Source: VFBF01 sp964530695
Lineage (GTDB): Bacteria; Pseudomonadota; Alphaproteobacteria; Caulobacterales; Aquidulcibacteraceae
DNA length: 32,652 nt
Direction of reading: 5' to 3'
Assembly (NCBI GenBank): GCA_964530695.1
Contig: CAZGYQ010000030.1
Location: 1 to 32,652, forward strand
Shown here: positions 14,450 to 22,867 of the stretch, one piece after another
Position numbering within the stretch: the first letter of the stretch is position 1
Layout: each line of letters opens with the position of its first letter
Notes under the pieces: model-generated
What the model saw: the letters and a program-made list of their open reading frames with translations, nothing else
Database searches by the model: none
Told to the model about the DNA's origin: nothing
Program-made: the position numbers and the translations under genes

Positions 14450-17400
14450 GCTTCCTCTTCCGGTTTCTTGTCCTTCGGCGCGAGCAGCAGGTACATCGCC
14501 GGCGTCACGATCCGGGCCATCAGCGTGGATGAGATCAGTCCGCCGATGATGACGAACGCGAGCGGCGAGTAGAGCGGCGAGGCTTCCAGGGCCAGCGGTA
14601 TCATCCCGCCGATCGCGGTGGCGGACGTCAGAAGCACGGGAAGAAAGCGAAGCTCGCCTGCGCGTTCCACGGCTTCCGTCAGCGGCACGCCTTCCTTGCG
14701 CAGCTTGTTGGTGAAATCGACGAGCAGGATCGAGTTCTTGATCTCGATGCCGATGAGCGCGACGAAGCCGATAACGGCGATGAACGACAGCGAATAGCCG
14801 CTCAGGAAAAGGGAGATCAGCCCGCCCATGATTCCGAACGGGATCACGAAGGCGACGACCGTCATCTGTGCGAAGGTGCCGAACTCGAGCAGCAACACCG
14901 CAAGCACGCCGAACGTGGCGATCAGCACGGCGGCGCCGAGACCCGAGAAACTCTCGCTCGCAGCCTGCGCCTGTCCGCCGAATGAAATCTTGTAGCCGGG
15001 CGGGGGCTTCAACGCCGCAATCTGCGCCGCGACGTCCGCGGTAACGCGCGATGTGAGAAAGCCGGTCGCGGTGTTCGCCGTGATCGTGACGACCCGCTCG
15101 CGCTGGAAACGCTCAATCTGTGTCGGGCCGGATTTGAAGCCAGGGTCCGACAGCTCCGAAAGGGGCAGCGCGCCGCCCTGCGCGTTCCAGATGAAGACCT
15201 TGCGGAGATCATCCACCGGAGAAGCGGCCGCGCCGGGAAGGCGCACGCGTACAGGGTAGGCGTCGCCCGTCGGGTCACGGAAGTTGGCGACGGACGCGCC
15301 GCCCAGCACGATGCGCAGCGTCTGGTCCACTGCGCCCGCGGGCACGCCCAGCAGCGAGGCCTTGTTCTGGTCGATGCGCAGGTCGAGATCGACGGTGCGC
15401 GCCGCGAATGGGTTCTTCACGTCTATGGCGCCGGGCGTCGCCTGCACGATTTTTTCCACCTGCTCGGCGAGCGCGGTCAGCGTCGCAAGGTCCTTGCCGG
15501 TCACCCGTACGGCGATCGGCGCGTCCACGGGCGGACCGTTCTCGAAGCGGCGTAGCGTGATGCGGGCGCCGGGATACTTGCGGAATGCGTCGCGCAGCTC
15601 CTCGACCGCCCTGGGACCCTCCTTCGGATTCCACTCGCTGAAGCTCGCGTAGATCTGGCCGATGTGCGGCTGCGCGCGCACCTGGAAGACGTTGTAGTAG
15701 ACTTGCGGGTTGCCGTAGCCGGTGTTGGCGAAACGCCAGGCGATGTCCTTGCGCGCGGCGAGCACCTCATCGGCGTAGCGCACCGCCTTGTCCGTTTCCG
15801 AAAGTGCGGCGCCCTGTGGCAGCTCGATGTCGGCCATGAAGTAGGGACTGTCGTTTTCGGGAAAGAGCGAGAAGCCGATTTTTGGGATGAGTGCAAAGCT
15901 CGCGAGCGCTATGGCGAGCGATACGATCACCGTGCGCCGCGGCGCCGAGAGGGCGAAGTGCAGCAGCGGGCGGTACACCGTGTGGATGAAGCCCATCACG
16001 GTATCCAGGAAAAAGTTCGAGTGCCCAGCCTCTGTGCGCGGGAGCACGCGGCCCGCCAGGAACGGAATGATCGTCAACGACACCACGAGCGAGGCCGCGA
16101 TCGTGCAGAGCACCGCCACCGGGAAGGAGCGGATGAACTCGCCTGCCCCCTCCGGCAGCGCGAGGATCGGCAGGAAGGCGAAGATCAGCGCCGCGGTGCA
16201 GCCGATCACCGCGACGTCGATCTCCTGCACGCCCGCAATGGCGGCCTCGCGCGGCGACATGCCCTCGCGCAGGCGGCGCGCGATGTTTTCCACCACGACA
16301 ATGGAATCATCGACCAGCAGGCCGAGCGCCACAACGAAGCCCGAGATGGACAGCTGGTTCATCGAGAAGCCGAGGTGCTGGATCGCCAGCACCCCGATCG
16401 CCAGCGACAGCGGGATGGACACCATTACGACCGCGGCTGCGCGCACGCCGAGCGGCAGGAGCGTGATCAGCACCAGCAGGATCGCGATAATGAAATCGCG
16501 GCCGAGGTTTTTCAGGCGATGCGAGACGGTCTTCGACTGATCGAAACCAGTCTCCAGCGTGATTTCCGGGGGGAGCGTCTCGCGAAATGAATCGAGGCCG
16601 GCATAGATGCCATTGCGCACCTCGAATATGGTGGCGCCGAGTTCGCCGCGCGCGGTGACGAAGACGGCGCGCTTTCCGTTGTAGCGTGTGATGTGGCGCG
16701 GTTCGTCGTTGGCCCAGGACACGTCCGCCACGTCACCGACCGTGAGCGCGCGGCCCTCGGCGGAGCGGAGCGGCGTGGCGCGGATTTCGTCGAGGCTGTC
16801 AAACGCGCCAGTGGCCTGCACGTTGAAGCGGCGGCCGCCGGCTTCAACCGGCCCGACCGGCGTATCGGCGCCCTCGCGTTGCAGCGCGTCGGCGACGATG
16901 GCCGGGGACATGCGCTGGGTGGCCATGGTGTCGAGGTCAAGGGCGACGCGCACTTCAGAAGCCGGCGCGCCCCATATCTCGGCTTCCTGCACCCCTGGCG
17001 CGCGCTCGATCTGGTCGCGCAGGTCGCGCGCGAACGCCTCCATCTGGCGCAGGGGCGCGGTATCGCTGACAAGCGCCATCTGCACGACGGCCGCGTTGGC
17101 GGTGTTGGCGCGCAGCGTGCGGATCTCGACGACGCCTGCCGGAAGGCTCGCGCGTGCGACGTTCAGTTCGCGCACCAGCTCATCGTACTTGCGTTGCGGA
17201 TCGGAACCCCAGACGAACTCGACATTGACGGACGCTGTGCCCGGTCCGGCGAAAGACTCGATCTCCTTCACGTCCTCGATGCGGTTGAACGCCTGCTCGA
17301 GCGGGATGACGACCAGTTTTTCCATCTGCTCGGCATCCGCCCCCGGAAGCACGACGATGGCGGCCGCGATCGGAAACTGCGCAATCGGATCTTCGGATTT

Positions 17401-17502
17401 CGGAACGCTCATGACGGCGCTGAAGCCGAGCGCGATGAGCAGTGCGAAGACGACGAGCGAGAACTGCCAGCTGTCGACAAAAAACCGGACGATGGCGCGC
17501 AT
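14416..17502 (-). CDS. RND efflux transporter permease (HAE1-type)
   Basis: A 1028-residue inner-membrane proton antiporter, full length for the family. It starts with MRAIVRFFVDSWQFSLVVFALL (first helix), then the large periplasmic part (VPKSEDPIAQFPIAAAIVVLPGA and similar). The proton relay is present: adjacent aspartates in GLLVDDSIVVVENIARRL and the lysine in GIEIKNSILLVDFTNKLR, matching AcrB D407/D408 and K940. It pumps drugs, metals or lipophilic compounds to the outside together with an adaptor and an outer-membrane channel. The start overlaps the adaptor stop by one base (TGATG), indicating translational coupling. No channel gene is adjacent; the TolC protein at 22868 is a candidate partner. 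Confidence 0.95.
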   Translation of the reverse strand: MRAIVRFFVDSWQFSLVVFALLIALGFSAVMSVPKSEDPIAQFPIAAAIVVLPGADAEQMEKLVVIPLEQAFNRIEDVKEIESFAGPGTASVNVEFVWGSDPQRKYDELVRELNVARASLPAGVVEIRTLRANTANAAVVQMALVSDTAPLRQMEAFARDLRDQIERAPGVQEAEIWGAPASEVRVALDLDTMATQRMSPAIVADALQREGADTPVGPVEAGGRRFNVQATGAFDSLDEIRATPLRSAEGRALTVGDVADVSWANDEPRHITRYNGKRAVFVTARGELGATIFEVRNGIYAGLDSFRETLPPEITLETGFDQSKTVSHRLKNLGRDFIIAILLVLITLLPLGVRAAAVVMVSIPLSLAIGVLAIQHLGFSMNQLSISGFVVALGLLVDDSIVVVENIARRLREGMSPREAAIAGVQEIDVAVIGCTAALIFAFLPILALPEGAGEFIRSFPVAVLCTIAASLVVSLTIIPFLAGRVLPRTEAGHSNFFLDTVMGFIHTVYRPLLHFALSAPRRTVIVSLAIALASFALIPKIGFSLFPENDSPYFMADIELPQGAALSETDKAVRYADEVLAARKDIAWRFANTGYGNPQVYYNVFQVRAQPHIGQIYASFSEWNPKEGPRAVEELRDAFRKYPGARITLRRFENGPPVDAPIAVRVTGKDLATLTALAEQVEKIVQATPGAIDVKNPFAARTVDLDLRIDQNKASLLGVPAGAVDQTLRIVLGGASVANFRDPTGDAYPVRVRLPGAAASPVDDLRKVFIWNAQGGALPLSELSDPGFKSGPTQIERFQRERVVTITANTATGFLTSRVTADVAAQIAALKPPPGYKISFGGQAQAASESFSGLGAAVLIATFGVLAVLLLEFGTFAQMTVVAFVIPFGIMGGLISLFLSGYSLSFIAVIGFVALIGIEIKNSILLVDFTNKLRKEGVPLTEAVERAGELRFLPVLLTSATAIGGMIPLALEASPLYSPLAFVIIGGLISSTLMARIVTPAMYLLLAPKDKKPEEEAQAATPSGSSA

Positions 17503-18602
17503 CAGGGCGACGCCTTCGTCGCGGTCGGGACAGGCGTCGCCGTGGGCGGTTCCGCGATGGAGACGGGCTGGCCGTCGCGCACGTAGGCCGCGCCGGAGGA
17601 TACGACGCGCTCGCCGGGCTCAAGTCCGCCGACGATCAGCACGCTGTCGCGGTCCACGCCCGCTGTCTGCACCGCCCGGCGGCGGGCGATGTTCTGCGCA
17701 TCGACGACCAGCACCACGCCCTGGTCCGCCCTCGCGTCGAGCAGGGCGAGCGTCGGCGCCCGGATCGGCCCGGTCTGGCCGCCGCCTCCGGATGCGGCGA
17801 TAACAGCTTCCGCCACAAGCCCGCTGCGCAACCCGTCGATTGGCGTCACCGCGATCTCGACATCGAAGCCGCCGGTCGCTGCGTCGCTCTTGGCGGACAC
17901 CCGTGTGACGCGACCGTTGCGCGGCTCTCCGGGCAGGCCGGTGATGTGGATCGCGGCGGCGTCCCCGGTCTTTATTCGGGCGGCGTCTGCGGCAGCGATT
18001 CCGGCGCGCACGATCAGTCCCGAATTGACCTCGCCGAGCGTGAGCACCGGCTGACCGGGGCTGACATTCTGGTTTGGATCCGCGGCGCGACGCAGGATGA
18101 CGCCGGACGAGGGGGCGACGATGACGCCCTGGGAGCGGTTGAATCCGGTCGACTGGCGCGCGGCGCGCGCGCGGTCCACGGCGAGCTGGGCGTCGTCGAG
18201 GCGCGCCTGGGCGACGAGGCCCTTTTCGTGCAGCGTCTTTGTCCGCTCAAGCTGGCTCTCCGCGGTGCGCAGCGCGGCGTCCGCCTCGGCGAAATTCGCG
18301 GAGTACTCGGTGAGGTTCAGGCTCGCGAGCGTCTGACCCGCGCGCACGTGGTCGCCCTCGTCCACATTCAGCCGCGCGATGACGCCCGGGACCTTGAAGG
18401 ACAAGGCGGTTTCCCGTTGGTAGGCGACCAGCCCGCTGGCGCGCACCGCCCCGGCGGCGCCATCCCTGGAGACGGCGACAACGGTTACTTCAGGGGCGGC
18501 CACGGCCTTGGCGGCGTCTTCGCTCGCGCCCTTGCCGCAACCCGCCAGGACGACGGCGAGGCTGCACATCGCCGTGATCCGGATCGGCGCCCATCGAAAC
18601 AT
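17502..18602 (-). CDS. RND efflux periplasmic adaptor lipoprotein (membrane fusion protein)
   Basis: A 366-residue adaptor with a lipoprotein signal peptide: basic start, hydrophobic stretch, and the lipobox LAVVLAGCGK giving Cys22 as the lipidated residue. The barrel-sandwich halves appear at TALSFKVPGVIARLNVDEGDHVRAGQTLASL and GVIVAPSSGVILRRAADPNQNVSPGQPV; the helical hairpin between (about 100-155, ALRTAESQLERTKTLHEKGL) reaches toward the outer-membrane channel. It links the RND pump encoded just downstream to that channel. GGGGGA about ten bases upstream of the ATG serves as ribosome-binding site. First gene of a two-gene operon; no regulator is adjacent. Confidence 0.94.
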   Translation of the reverse strand: MFRWAPIRITAMCSLAVVLAGCGKGASEDAAKAVAAPEVTVVAVSRDGAAGAVRASGLVAYQRETALSFKVPGVIARLNVDEGDHVRAGQTLASLNLTEYSANFAEADAALRTAESQLERTKTLHEKGLVAQARLDDAQLAVDRARAARQSTGFNRSQGVIVAPSSGVILRRAADPNQNVSPGQPVLTLGEVNSGLIVRAGIAAADAARIKTGDAAAIHITGLPGEPRNGRVTRVSAKSDAATGGFDVEIAVTPIDGLRSGLVAEAVIAASGGGGQTGPIRAPTLALLDARADQGVVLVVDAQNIARRRAVQTAGVDRDSVLIVGGLEPGERVVSSGAAYVRDGQPVSIAEPPTATPVPTATKASP

Positions 18603-18720
18603 GCGTTGCAGTCCCCCGTCGACTTCTTCGAACGGACTGAACCTAACGTATTCCCTGAAGATTGGAAGAACGATTCAGCCGTCAGAAGGTTAATGCGGCC
18701 GGTAATGTCAGTCCGTGCCG

Positions 18721-18846
18721 TCAGCTTGCCGCGGCGATCAGCGCCGCGGCGGTAAGGACGGCCGCCGCCAGCACCGCCAGCGCGAGCACGACCACACGCC
18801 TGCGGACGGACCATTCGTAGGGACGCGGGAGATGGTCGGAAGACAT
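18721..18846 (-). CDS. Small single-helix membrane protein (hypothetical)
   Basis: A 41-residue frame starting MSSDHLPRPYEWSVRRRVVV and ending in an Ala/Leu/Val-rich helix that could span the inner membrane with a basic cytoplasmic N-terminal part. A longer version starting with GTG at 18918 (65 residues) is possible, and neither start has a good ribosome-binding site. It lies between the RND adaptor and the divergent kynA. I do not recognise it; Ala-rich frames also arise by chance in such GC-rich DNA. Confidence 0.35.
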   Translation of the reverse strand: MSSDHLPRPYEWSVRRRVVVLALAVLAAAVLTAAALIAAAS

Positions 18847-18942
18847 GGAGGCGAGGGAACCCGCCGCCGCCGCGCGCGGCCAGCCCGCAGAATGCCGCTG
18901 TGGCGAATCGTCCGACACGCAAAGCCGTGCTAATCGCGCGCC

Positions 18943-19734
18943 ATGAAAGACTCGATCACTTACGGACGGTATCTGGCCCTTGATGCGCTGCTAGGTTGCC
19001 AGCATCCGCTGAGCGCGCGCCATGACGAAATGCTGTTCGTCATCATGCACCAGACCAAGGAACTCTGGCTCAAGCAGATCATCCACGAGGTATCGCTTGC
19101 GCGTGCGCTGATCGCCGCCGGGGACGTTGAGCCCGCCTACAAGAGTCTTGCGCGGGTGTCGCGGATCCAGACGGTGATGACGCTGTCGTGGGATGTGCTC
19201 ACGACGATGACGCCGGCGGATTACATGAGTTTCCGCGAAGGGCTCGGGACGAGTTCCGGATTCCAATCCTACCAGTTCCGCACCCTGGAGTATCTGCTGG
19301 GGCTGAAGGACCCTACGTTCCTGCAATTCCAGGGTGAAGGGTCTGAGGCGCGCGCGGCCTTGGAAGCGGCGCTGCAGGCGCCCAGTCTCTATGATGTCGC
19401 GCTCAGGCGTCTTGCGGCGGCGGGCCTTGCGCTGCCCGAGGCGGTGCTGGACCGCGACGTGTCGCAACCCTACGTCGCATCGAAAGCCGTCGAGGATGCC
19501 TGGCTCGCGGTGTACCGCGACACCGATGCCCACTGGGATCTCTACGAACTTGCCGAAAAGCTCGTCGACCTCGACGACGGACTCCTGACCTGGCGGCACA
19601 AGCACGTGCTGACTGTAGAGCGCATCATCGGCAGAAAGCGCGGCACGGGCGGGACGGACGGCGTCGGCTATCTCGCCAAGACGCTGGAGCGGCGGTGCTT
19701 TCCGGAACTCTGGTCGGTGCGCACGCGGCTATGA
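18943..19734 (+). CDS. kynA: Tryptophan 2,3-dioxygenase
   Basis: A 263-residue haem enzyme, normal length for bacteria. It inserts O2 into the indole ring of L-tryptophan to give N-formylkynurenine, the first step of the kynurenine pathway. Seen: ITYGRYLALDALLGCQHPLS at the start, MHQTKELWLKQIIHE (35-49), SGFQSYQFRTLEYLLG, and WRHKHVLTVERIIG with His221 as the expected haem ligand, followed by RKRGTGGTDGVGYL that closes over the substrate. The ATG at 18943 fits the family. Its stop overlaps the next start (ATGA), so the two products are made together. No formamidase (kynB) is in the window. Confidence 0.96.
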   Translation: MKDSITYGRYLALDALLGCQHPLSARHDEMLFVIMHQTKELWLKQIIHEVSLARALIAAGDVEPAYKSLARVSRIQTVMTLSWDVLTTMTPADYMSFREGLGTSSGFQSYQFRTLEYLLGLKDPTFLQFQGEGSEARAALEAALQAPSLYDVALRRLAAAGLALPEAVLDRDVSQPYVASKAVEDAWLAVYRDTDAHWDLYELAEKLVDLDDGLLTWRHKHVLTVERIIGRKRGTGGTDGVGYLAKTLERRCFPELWSVRTRL

Positions 19735-20891
19735 GCTGGAAGCGCCTCTTCTCCCAGGCGCTCGCCGCCGATCCCGGCCGCTTGCATGTGGCGGCGCACA
19801 GTCACCACCTGTGGCCCGACGCGGCGCGCGAGGGCCACATGCGCGCGTTCGACGATGCGACGCTGCTGGCGGATCTCAAGTGGTCGCATATTTTCGAAAC
19901 AGTGTACCCTCAGGCGCGCGCGCATGTCGCGCGAGAACTCGGGGTGCCGCGCCAGGACACGATCGCGGTGTCGAGCAACACGCACGATTTCCTGCTGCGC
20001 ATCGTCTCGGCCTGGCCGCAGCGGCGCGTGCGCATTCTTTCGACCGATGGCGAGTTTCATTCCTTCCGCCGCCAGACGGCGCGCTGGGCCGAAGACGGCG
20101 ACATCACCATAGAGCGCGTTCCGCTCGCGCCATTCGAGACATTCGCCGACCGTTTCGCGAAGCGCGCGCGCAGCGGCGAGCACGACATCATCTTCGTCAG
20201 CCATGTCTTCTTCCGCACGGGTTGCGTTTTCGATCAGGCGTTCGATCTGGCGGAAATTGCGCGACCGGAAGGGCCTTGGGTGGTCATCGACGGGTACCAC
20301 GGCTTCATGGCGCTGCCGACCCGGCTGGGCGCCGCCGCGGATGCCGTGTTCTATCTCGCCGGCGGCTACAAGTACGCAATGGCCGGAGAGGGCATGTGTT
20401 TCCTGCATGCGCCGCCGGGATATGCGCCGCGCCCGGCGATCACGGGTTGGTATGCGGAGTTTGGCGCACTCGCCGGATCTCCCGGCGCGGTCAGCTATGG
20501 CAAGGACGCAAGCCGTTTCTTCGGCGCGACCTTTGACGCGAGCGCGCTCTATCGCTTCAACGCGGTTCGCGAGATGCTTGAGGTCGAAGGTCTGGATACG
20601 GCGACCGTTCACCGTCACGCCGCCGCGCGCACGACGGATCTCGAATATGCCATCGACGAGGGCGCCGCGGGGCGGCTGGGGGAGGCGGAGGTCCTGAACC
20701 CGCCAGGCGAGGGGCGGCGCGCACGGTTTCTGGCGCTGCGCCATCCGGAGGCGCGCGCGTGGCAGGCGGCGCTGGAGCGCGAGAATGTCATCGCCGACGC
20801 CCGTGACGATGTCCTGCGCATCGGGTTTGCGCTCTATCACGATGTCGAGGATGTGGCGGCATTGTGCGCGGCGTGCCGTCGGTCACTGTAG
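19731..20891 (+). CDS. Kynureninase-like PLP enzyme (aminotransferase class V fold)
   Basis: A 386-residue PLP-dependent protein starting MSWKRLFSQALAADPGRLHV. The likely Schiff-base lysine is in LAGGYKYAMAGEGMCFLH, preceded by the cofactor-binding Asp in WVVIDGYHGFMALP; SNTHDFLLRIVSAWP and FFGATFDASALYRFNA also fit the class V fold. Kynureninases share the GYKY and GW-type segments (here ITGWYAEFGAL), and the four-base overlap with kynA makes cleavage of kynurenine to anthranilate plus alanine the best guess. The protein is a divergent member, shorter than standard KynU of about 415 residues, so another class V activity is possible. No upstream promoter of its own is evident. Confidence 0.8.
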   Translation: MSWKRLFSQALAADPGRLHVAAHSHHLWPDAAREGHMRAFDDATLLADLKWSHIFETVYPQARAHVARELGVPRQDTIAVSSNTHDFLLRIVSAWPQRRVRILSTDGEFHSFRRQTARWAEDGDITIERVPLAPFETFADRFAKRARSGEHDIIFVSHVFFRTGCVFDQAFDLAEIARPEGPWVVIDGYHGFMALPTRLGAAADAVFYLAGGYKYAMAGEGMCFLHAPPGYAPRPAITGWYAEFGALAGSPGAVSYGKDASRFFGATFDASALYRFNAVREMLEVEGLDTATVHRHAAARTTDLEYAIDEGAAGRLGEAEVLNPPGEGRRARFLALRHPEARAWQAALERENVIADARDDVLRIGFALYHDVEDVAALCAACRRSL

Positions 20892-20920
20892 AGCAGGGAC
20901 GATCGTGGCGTTCTGGGGAC

Positions 20921-21403
20921 ATGACAAACGTCTGGAACCTGTCGCCATCCATTGAAAACCTGCCCGAGCGCATGCGCCTTGCGATCAACGCAACAGCGCC
21001 CGCCTTCCTGGCCATGACGATCAATGCGGTGCTGATGCTTGGCGGCGGCGGCGCGGATATCCCCGTATTTGAGGCCGGTCCGCCCACCTGGGCGTCCGCC
21101 GCGATCTGGATTGTGATTCTGATTATGCTCGGCGCGGCGCGGTTTGAGGTGGCGCGTGGCGACGAGGCCGAGACATTTGCGATTGATGCATTGCTCGCTG
21201 CATCGATCGTCTATCCGTTCAGCGCCCGGGCGTTTGACGGGCACTGGATGGCCGCGAACACCCTGACGGCGCTGGCGATCGCGGCGATGGCGCTTGTGGC
21301 GGTCTTTCCGCAGTCCCGCCGCGCTGCCGGGCTGGTGTCGCCGTCTATCGCCTGGTTGGCGTGGTTGAGCTGGCTCGCGATCGCTGAGACGGCGGCAGCC
21401 TGA
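20921..21403 (+). CDS. TspO/MBR-like small membrane protein
   Basis: A 160-residue protein with five hydrophobic segments (about 23-42, 58-76, 88-100, 112-127, 139-157). The size, topology, PPTWASAAIWIVILIMLGAA after the first loop, and a C-terminal LVSPSIAWLAWLSWLAIAE resemble TspO/MBR proteins, which bind porphyrins and affect tetrapyrrole or stress responses. The match is loose: several usual Trp and Pro positions are absent, so it may only share the layout. It starts 29 bases after the kynureninase-like gene; the ATG at 20921 has GGGG too close upstream. A role linked to haem for KynA is speculative. Confidence 0.5.
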   Translation: MTNVWNLSPSIENLPERMRLAINATAPAFLAMTINAVLMLGGGGADIPVFEAGPPTWASAAIWIVILIMLGAARFEVARGDEAETFAIDALLAASIVYPFSARAFDGHWMAANTLTALAIAAMALVAVFPQSRRAAGLVSPSIAWLAWLSWLAIAETAAA

Positions 21404-21451
21404 TCTCAAGGGCCAATTTGCGCCGCCCGCCGCATGCACGAAGACGGGCAA

Positions 21452-21526
21452 TGGCTCCCCGGGTAGGATTCGAACCTACGACCAGTCGATTAACAGTCGA
21501 CTGCTCTACCACTGAGCTACCGAGGA
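21452..21526 (-). tRNA. tRNA-Asn (GUU)
   Basis: A 75-base cloverleaf on the minus strand. The acceptor stem TCCTCGG pairs with CCGGGGA, the anticodon loop CTGTTAA gives GUU, the T-arm contains GGTTCGAATCC, and the 3' GCCA is encoded. It reads asparagine codons AAU and AAC. Confidence 0.97.
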
Positions 21527-21667
21527 ACAACGCGCTTGCGTCGGGGCTGTCTATCAAGATCGGCGGCGGTCCGAAAGGGGGAAGCGACGATCCTTTGGCG
21601 TCTGCGTGACTTCCGTGGCGGAGGGGCGGTGTCCGCCCGGCCGCGGCGGCGGGGGCCGGAAGAAATG

Positions 21668-21690
21668 CGGGGGCCCGCAAGGGGCCCCCG
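21668..21690 (-). terminator. Perfect GC hairpin downstream of tRNA-Cys
   Basis: CGGGGGCCC (21668-21676) pairs perfectly with GGGCCCCCG (21682-21690) around GCAAG. On the minus strand it is followed by CATTTCTTCC, a partly U-rich tail, so it most likely ends the tRNA-Cys transcript 115 bases downstream of that gene. The rest of 21527-21804 holds no gene I can see. Confidence 0.5.
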
Positions 21691-21804
21691 AAAGGCGTTG
21701 GGTATGGTGGGGTGTCTCCAAGGGAAGACACGCTACATCTAGCTGCGGATGGTAAAAATTCCGTTAACCCCAACGCGTGTTTAAGGGGCGTGGTGAACAA
21801 GATG

Positions 21805-21878
21805 TGGAGGCCTCGCCCGGAATCGAACCGGGGTGCGCGGATTTGCAGTCCGCTGCGTCACCACTCCGCCACGAGGCC
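21805..21878 (-). tRNA. tRNA-Cys (GCA)
   Basis: A 74-base cloverleaf on the minus strand. The acceptor stem GGCCTCG pairs with CGAGGCC, the anticodon loop CTGCAAA gives GCA, the T-arm contains GGTTCGATTCC, and the 3' TCCA is encoded. It reads cysteine codons UGU and UGC. It lies 278 bases upstream of tRNA-Asn on the same strand. Confidence 0.97.
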
Positions 21879-22047
21879 AGCCAGATTCGACGCCCGGAGA
21901 TCCGGGGCGTCGACGGTGAGCCGGGGGAAATAGCAAGACAGGACCCCGAAGTCACGCGTCGCGCGCGACAATGCGCGGCCAAAGGACGGCTTGTGAGGGG
22001 CGCCCGGCGCGCGTATCAGCCGGGCAGGATTCCACGAAGGATGCGTC

Positions 22048-22698
22048 ATGGACTTCGCGCGCGCGCGCTATCTGATGGTCGAAACCCAGGTTCGCCCCAG
22101 CGACGTGACGGACCTTTCCGTGCTGGCCGCCATGCGCGCCATACCGCGCGAGGCGTTCGCGCCGCCGCCGCTGAAGCAGCTGGCGTACGCCGACCAGGAG
22201 CTGGAGGTCGCGCCGGGTCGGGCGCTGATGCGTCCTCGGGATATGGGAAAGCTGCTGCAGGCGCTGGCGCCGCGACCGGGCCTCAGGGCTTTGGAAATTG
22301 CAGGGGCCACGGGATATGGCTCGGCGGTGCTCGCGCGATGCGGGGTGCAGACGACGCTGCTCGAGCCGGATTCGGATCTCAATTTCGCGGCTGTGGCGGC
22401 GCTGGGGGCTTGTGGGATGGACAATGTGGATACTGCGTCCACGGAAATCACGGACGGGTGGCCTGACGCCGCGCCCTACGACATCATCATGCTCAACGGC
22501 GCCGCCGAGATCGTGCCGGAGGCCTGGCTCGCGCAGCTTGCCGAAGGCGGCCGTCTGGGCGTGATCGTGCGATCGGGGCCTGCGGGCCACGCGCGGCTTT
22601 ACACCAAGTCCGGCGGCGTCACCGCGTTCCGCGTCCTGTTCGACGCCGCGCCTCCCGTAGCGCCGGGTCTCGCCGCCAGGCCGCAGTTTGCTTTCTGA
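22048..22698 (+). CDS. Protein-L-isoaspartate O-methyltransferase-like protein
   Basis: A 216-residue Rossmann-type protein of the PCMT family, in its usual alphaproteobacterial place just before tolC. The start is family-like (MVETQVRPSDVTDLSVLAAM then IPREAFAPPPLKQLAYADQE). The substrate-binding loop that in true PCMT reads like GxxQTISQP is here GRALMRPRDM, without the catalytic Ser, and the SAM loop is EIAGATGYGSAVLA rather than a glycine-rich EIGTGSGY. So it may have lost isoaspartyl repair activity, or may act on something else. AAGGA lies seven bases before the ATG. Confidence 0.85.
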   Translation: MDFARARYLMVETQVRPSDVTDLSVLAAMRAIPREAFAPPPLKQLAYADQELEVAPGRALMRPRDMGKLLQALAPRPGLRALEIAGATGYGSAVLARCGVQTTLLEPDSDLNFAAVAALGACGMDNVDTASTEITDGWPDAAPYDIIMLNGAAEIVPEAWLAQLAEGGRLGVIVRSGPAGHARLYTKSGGVTAFRVLFDAAPPVAPGLAARPQFAF

Positions 22699-22867
22699 AA
22701 ACCGAATCGCTGCACGCGGCCGTCATCCGGAGTTCGTGTCGGGAGTGCAAACCGATGACCTTCATCGCGCCGCGCTGCATGGTACGACGAATGAACGGTC
22801 GCTATAGTTTTCAGGAATTGCCCCTGGCGCGCCGCGGGGCCGGCATCAGAACGAGGCTCGTCGATCC

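Noticed and set aside
21452..21878. tRNA-linked integration site, considered because the tRNAs flank gene-free DNA
   Set aside because: No integrase and no repeat of the tRNA 3' ends is visible in the window.
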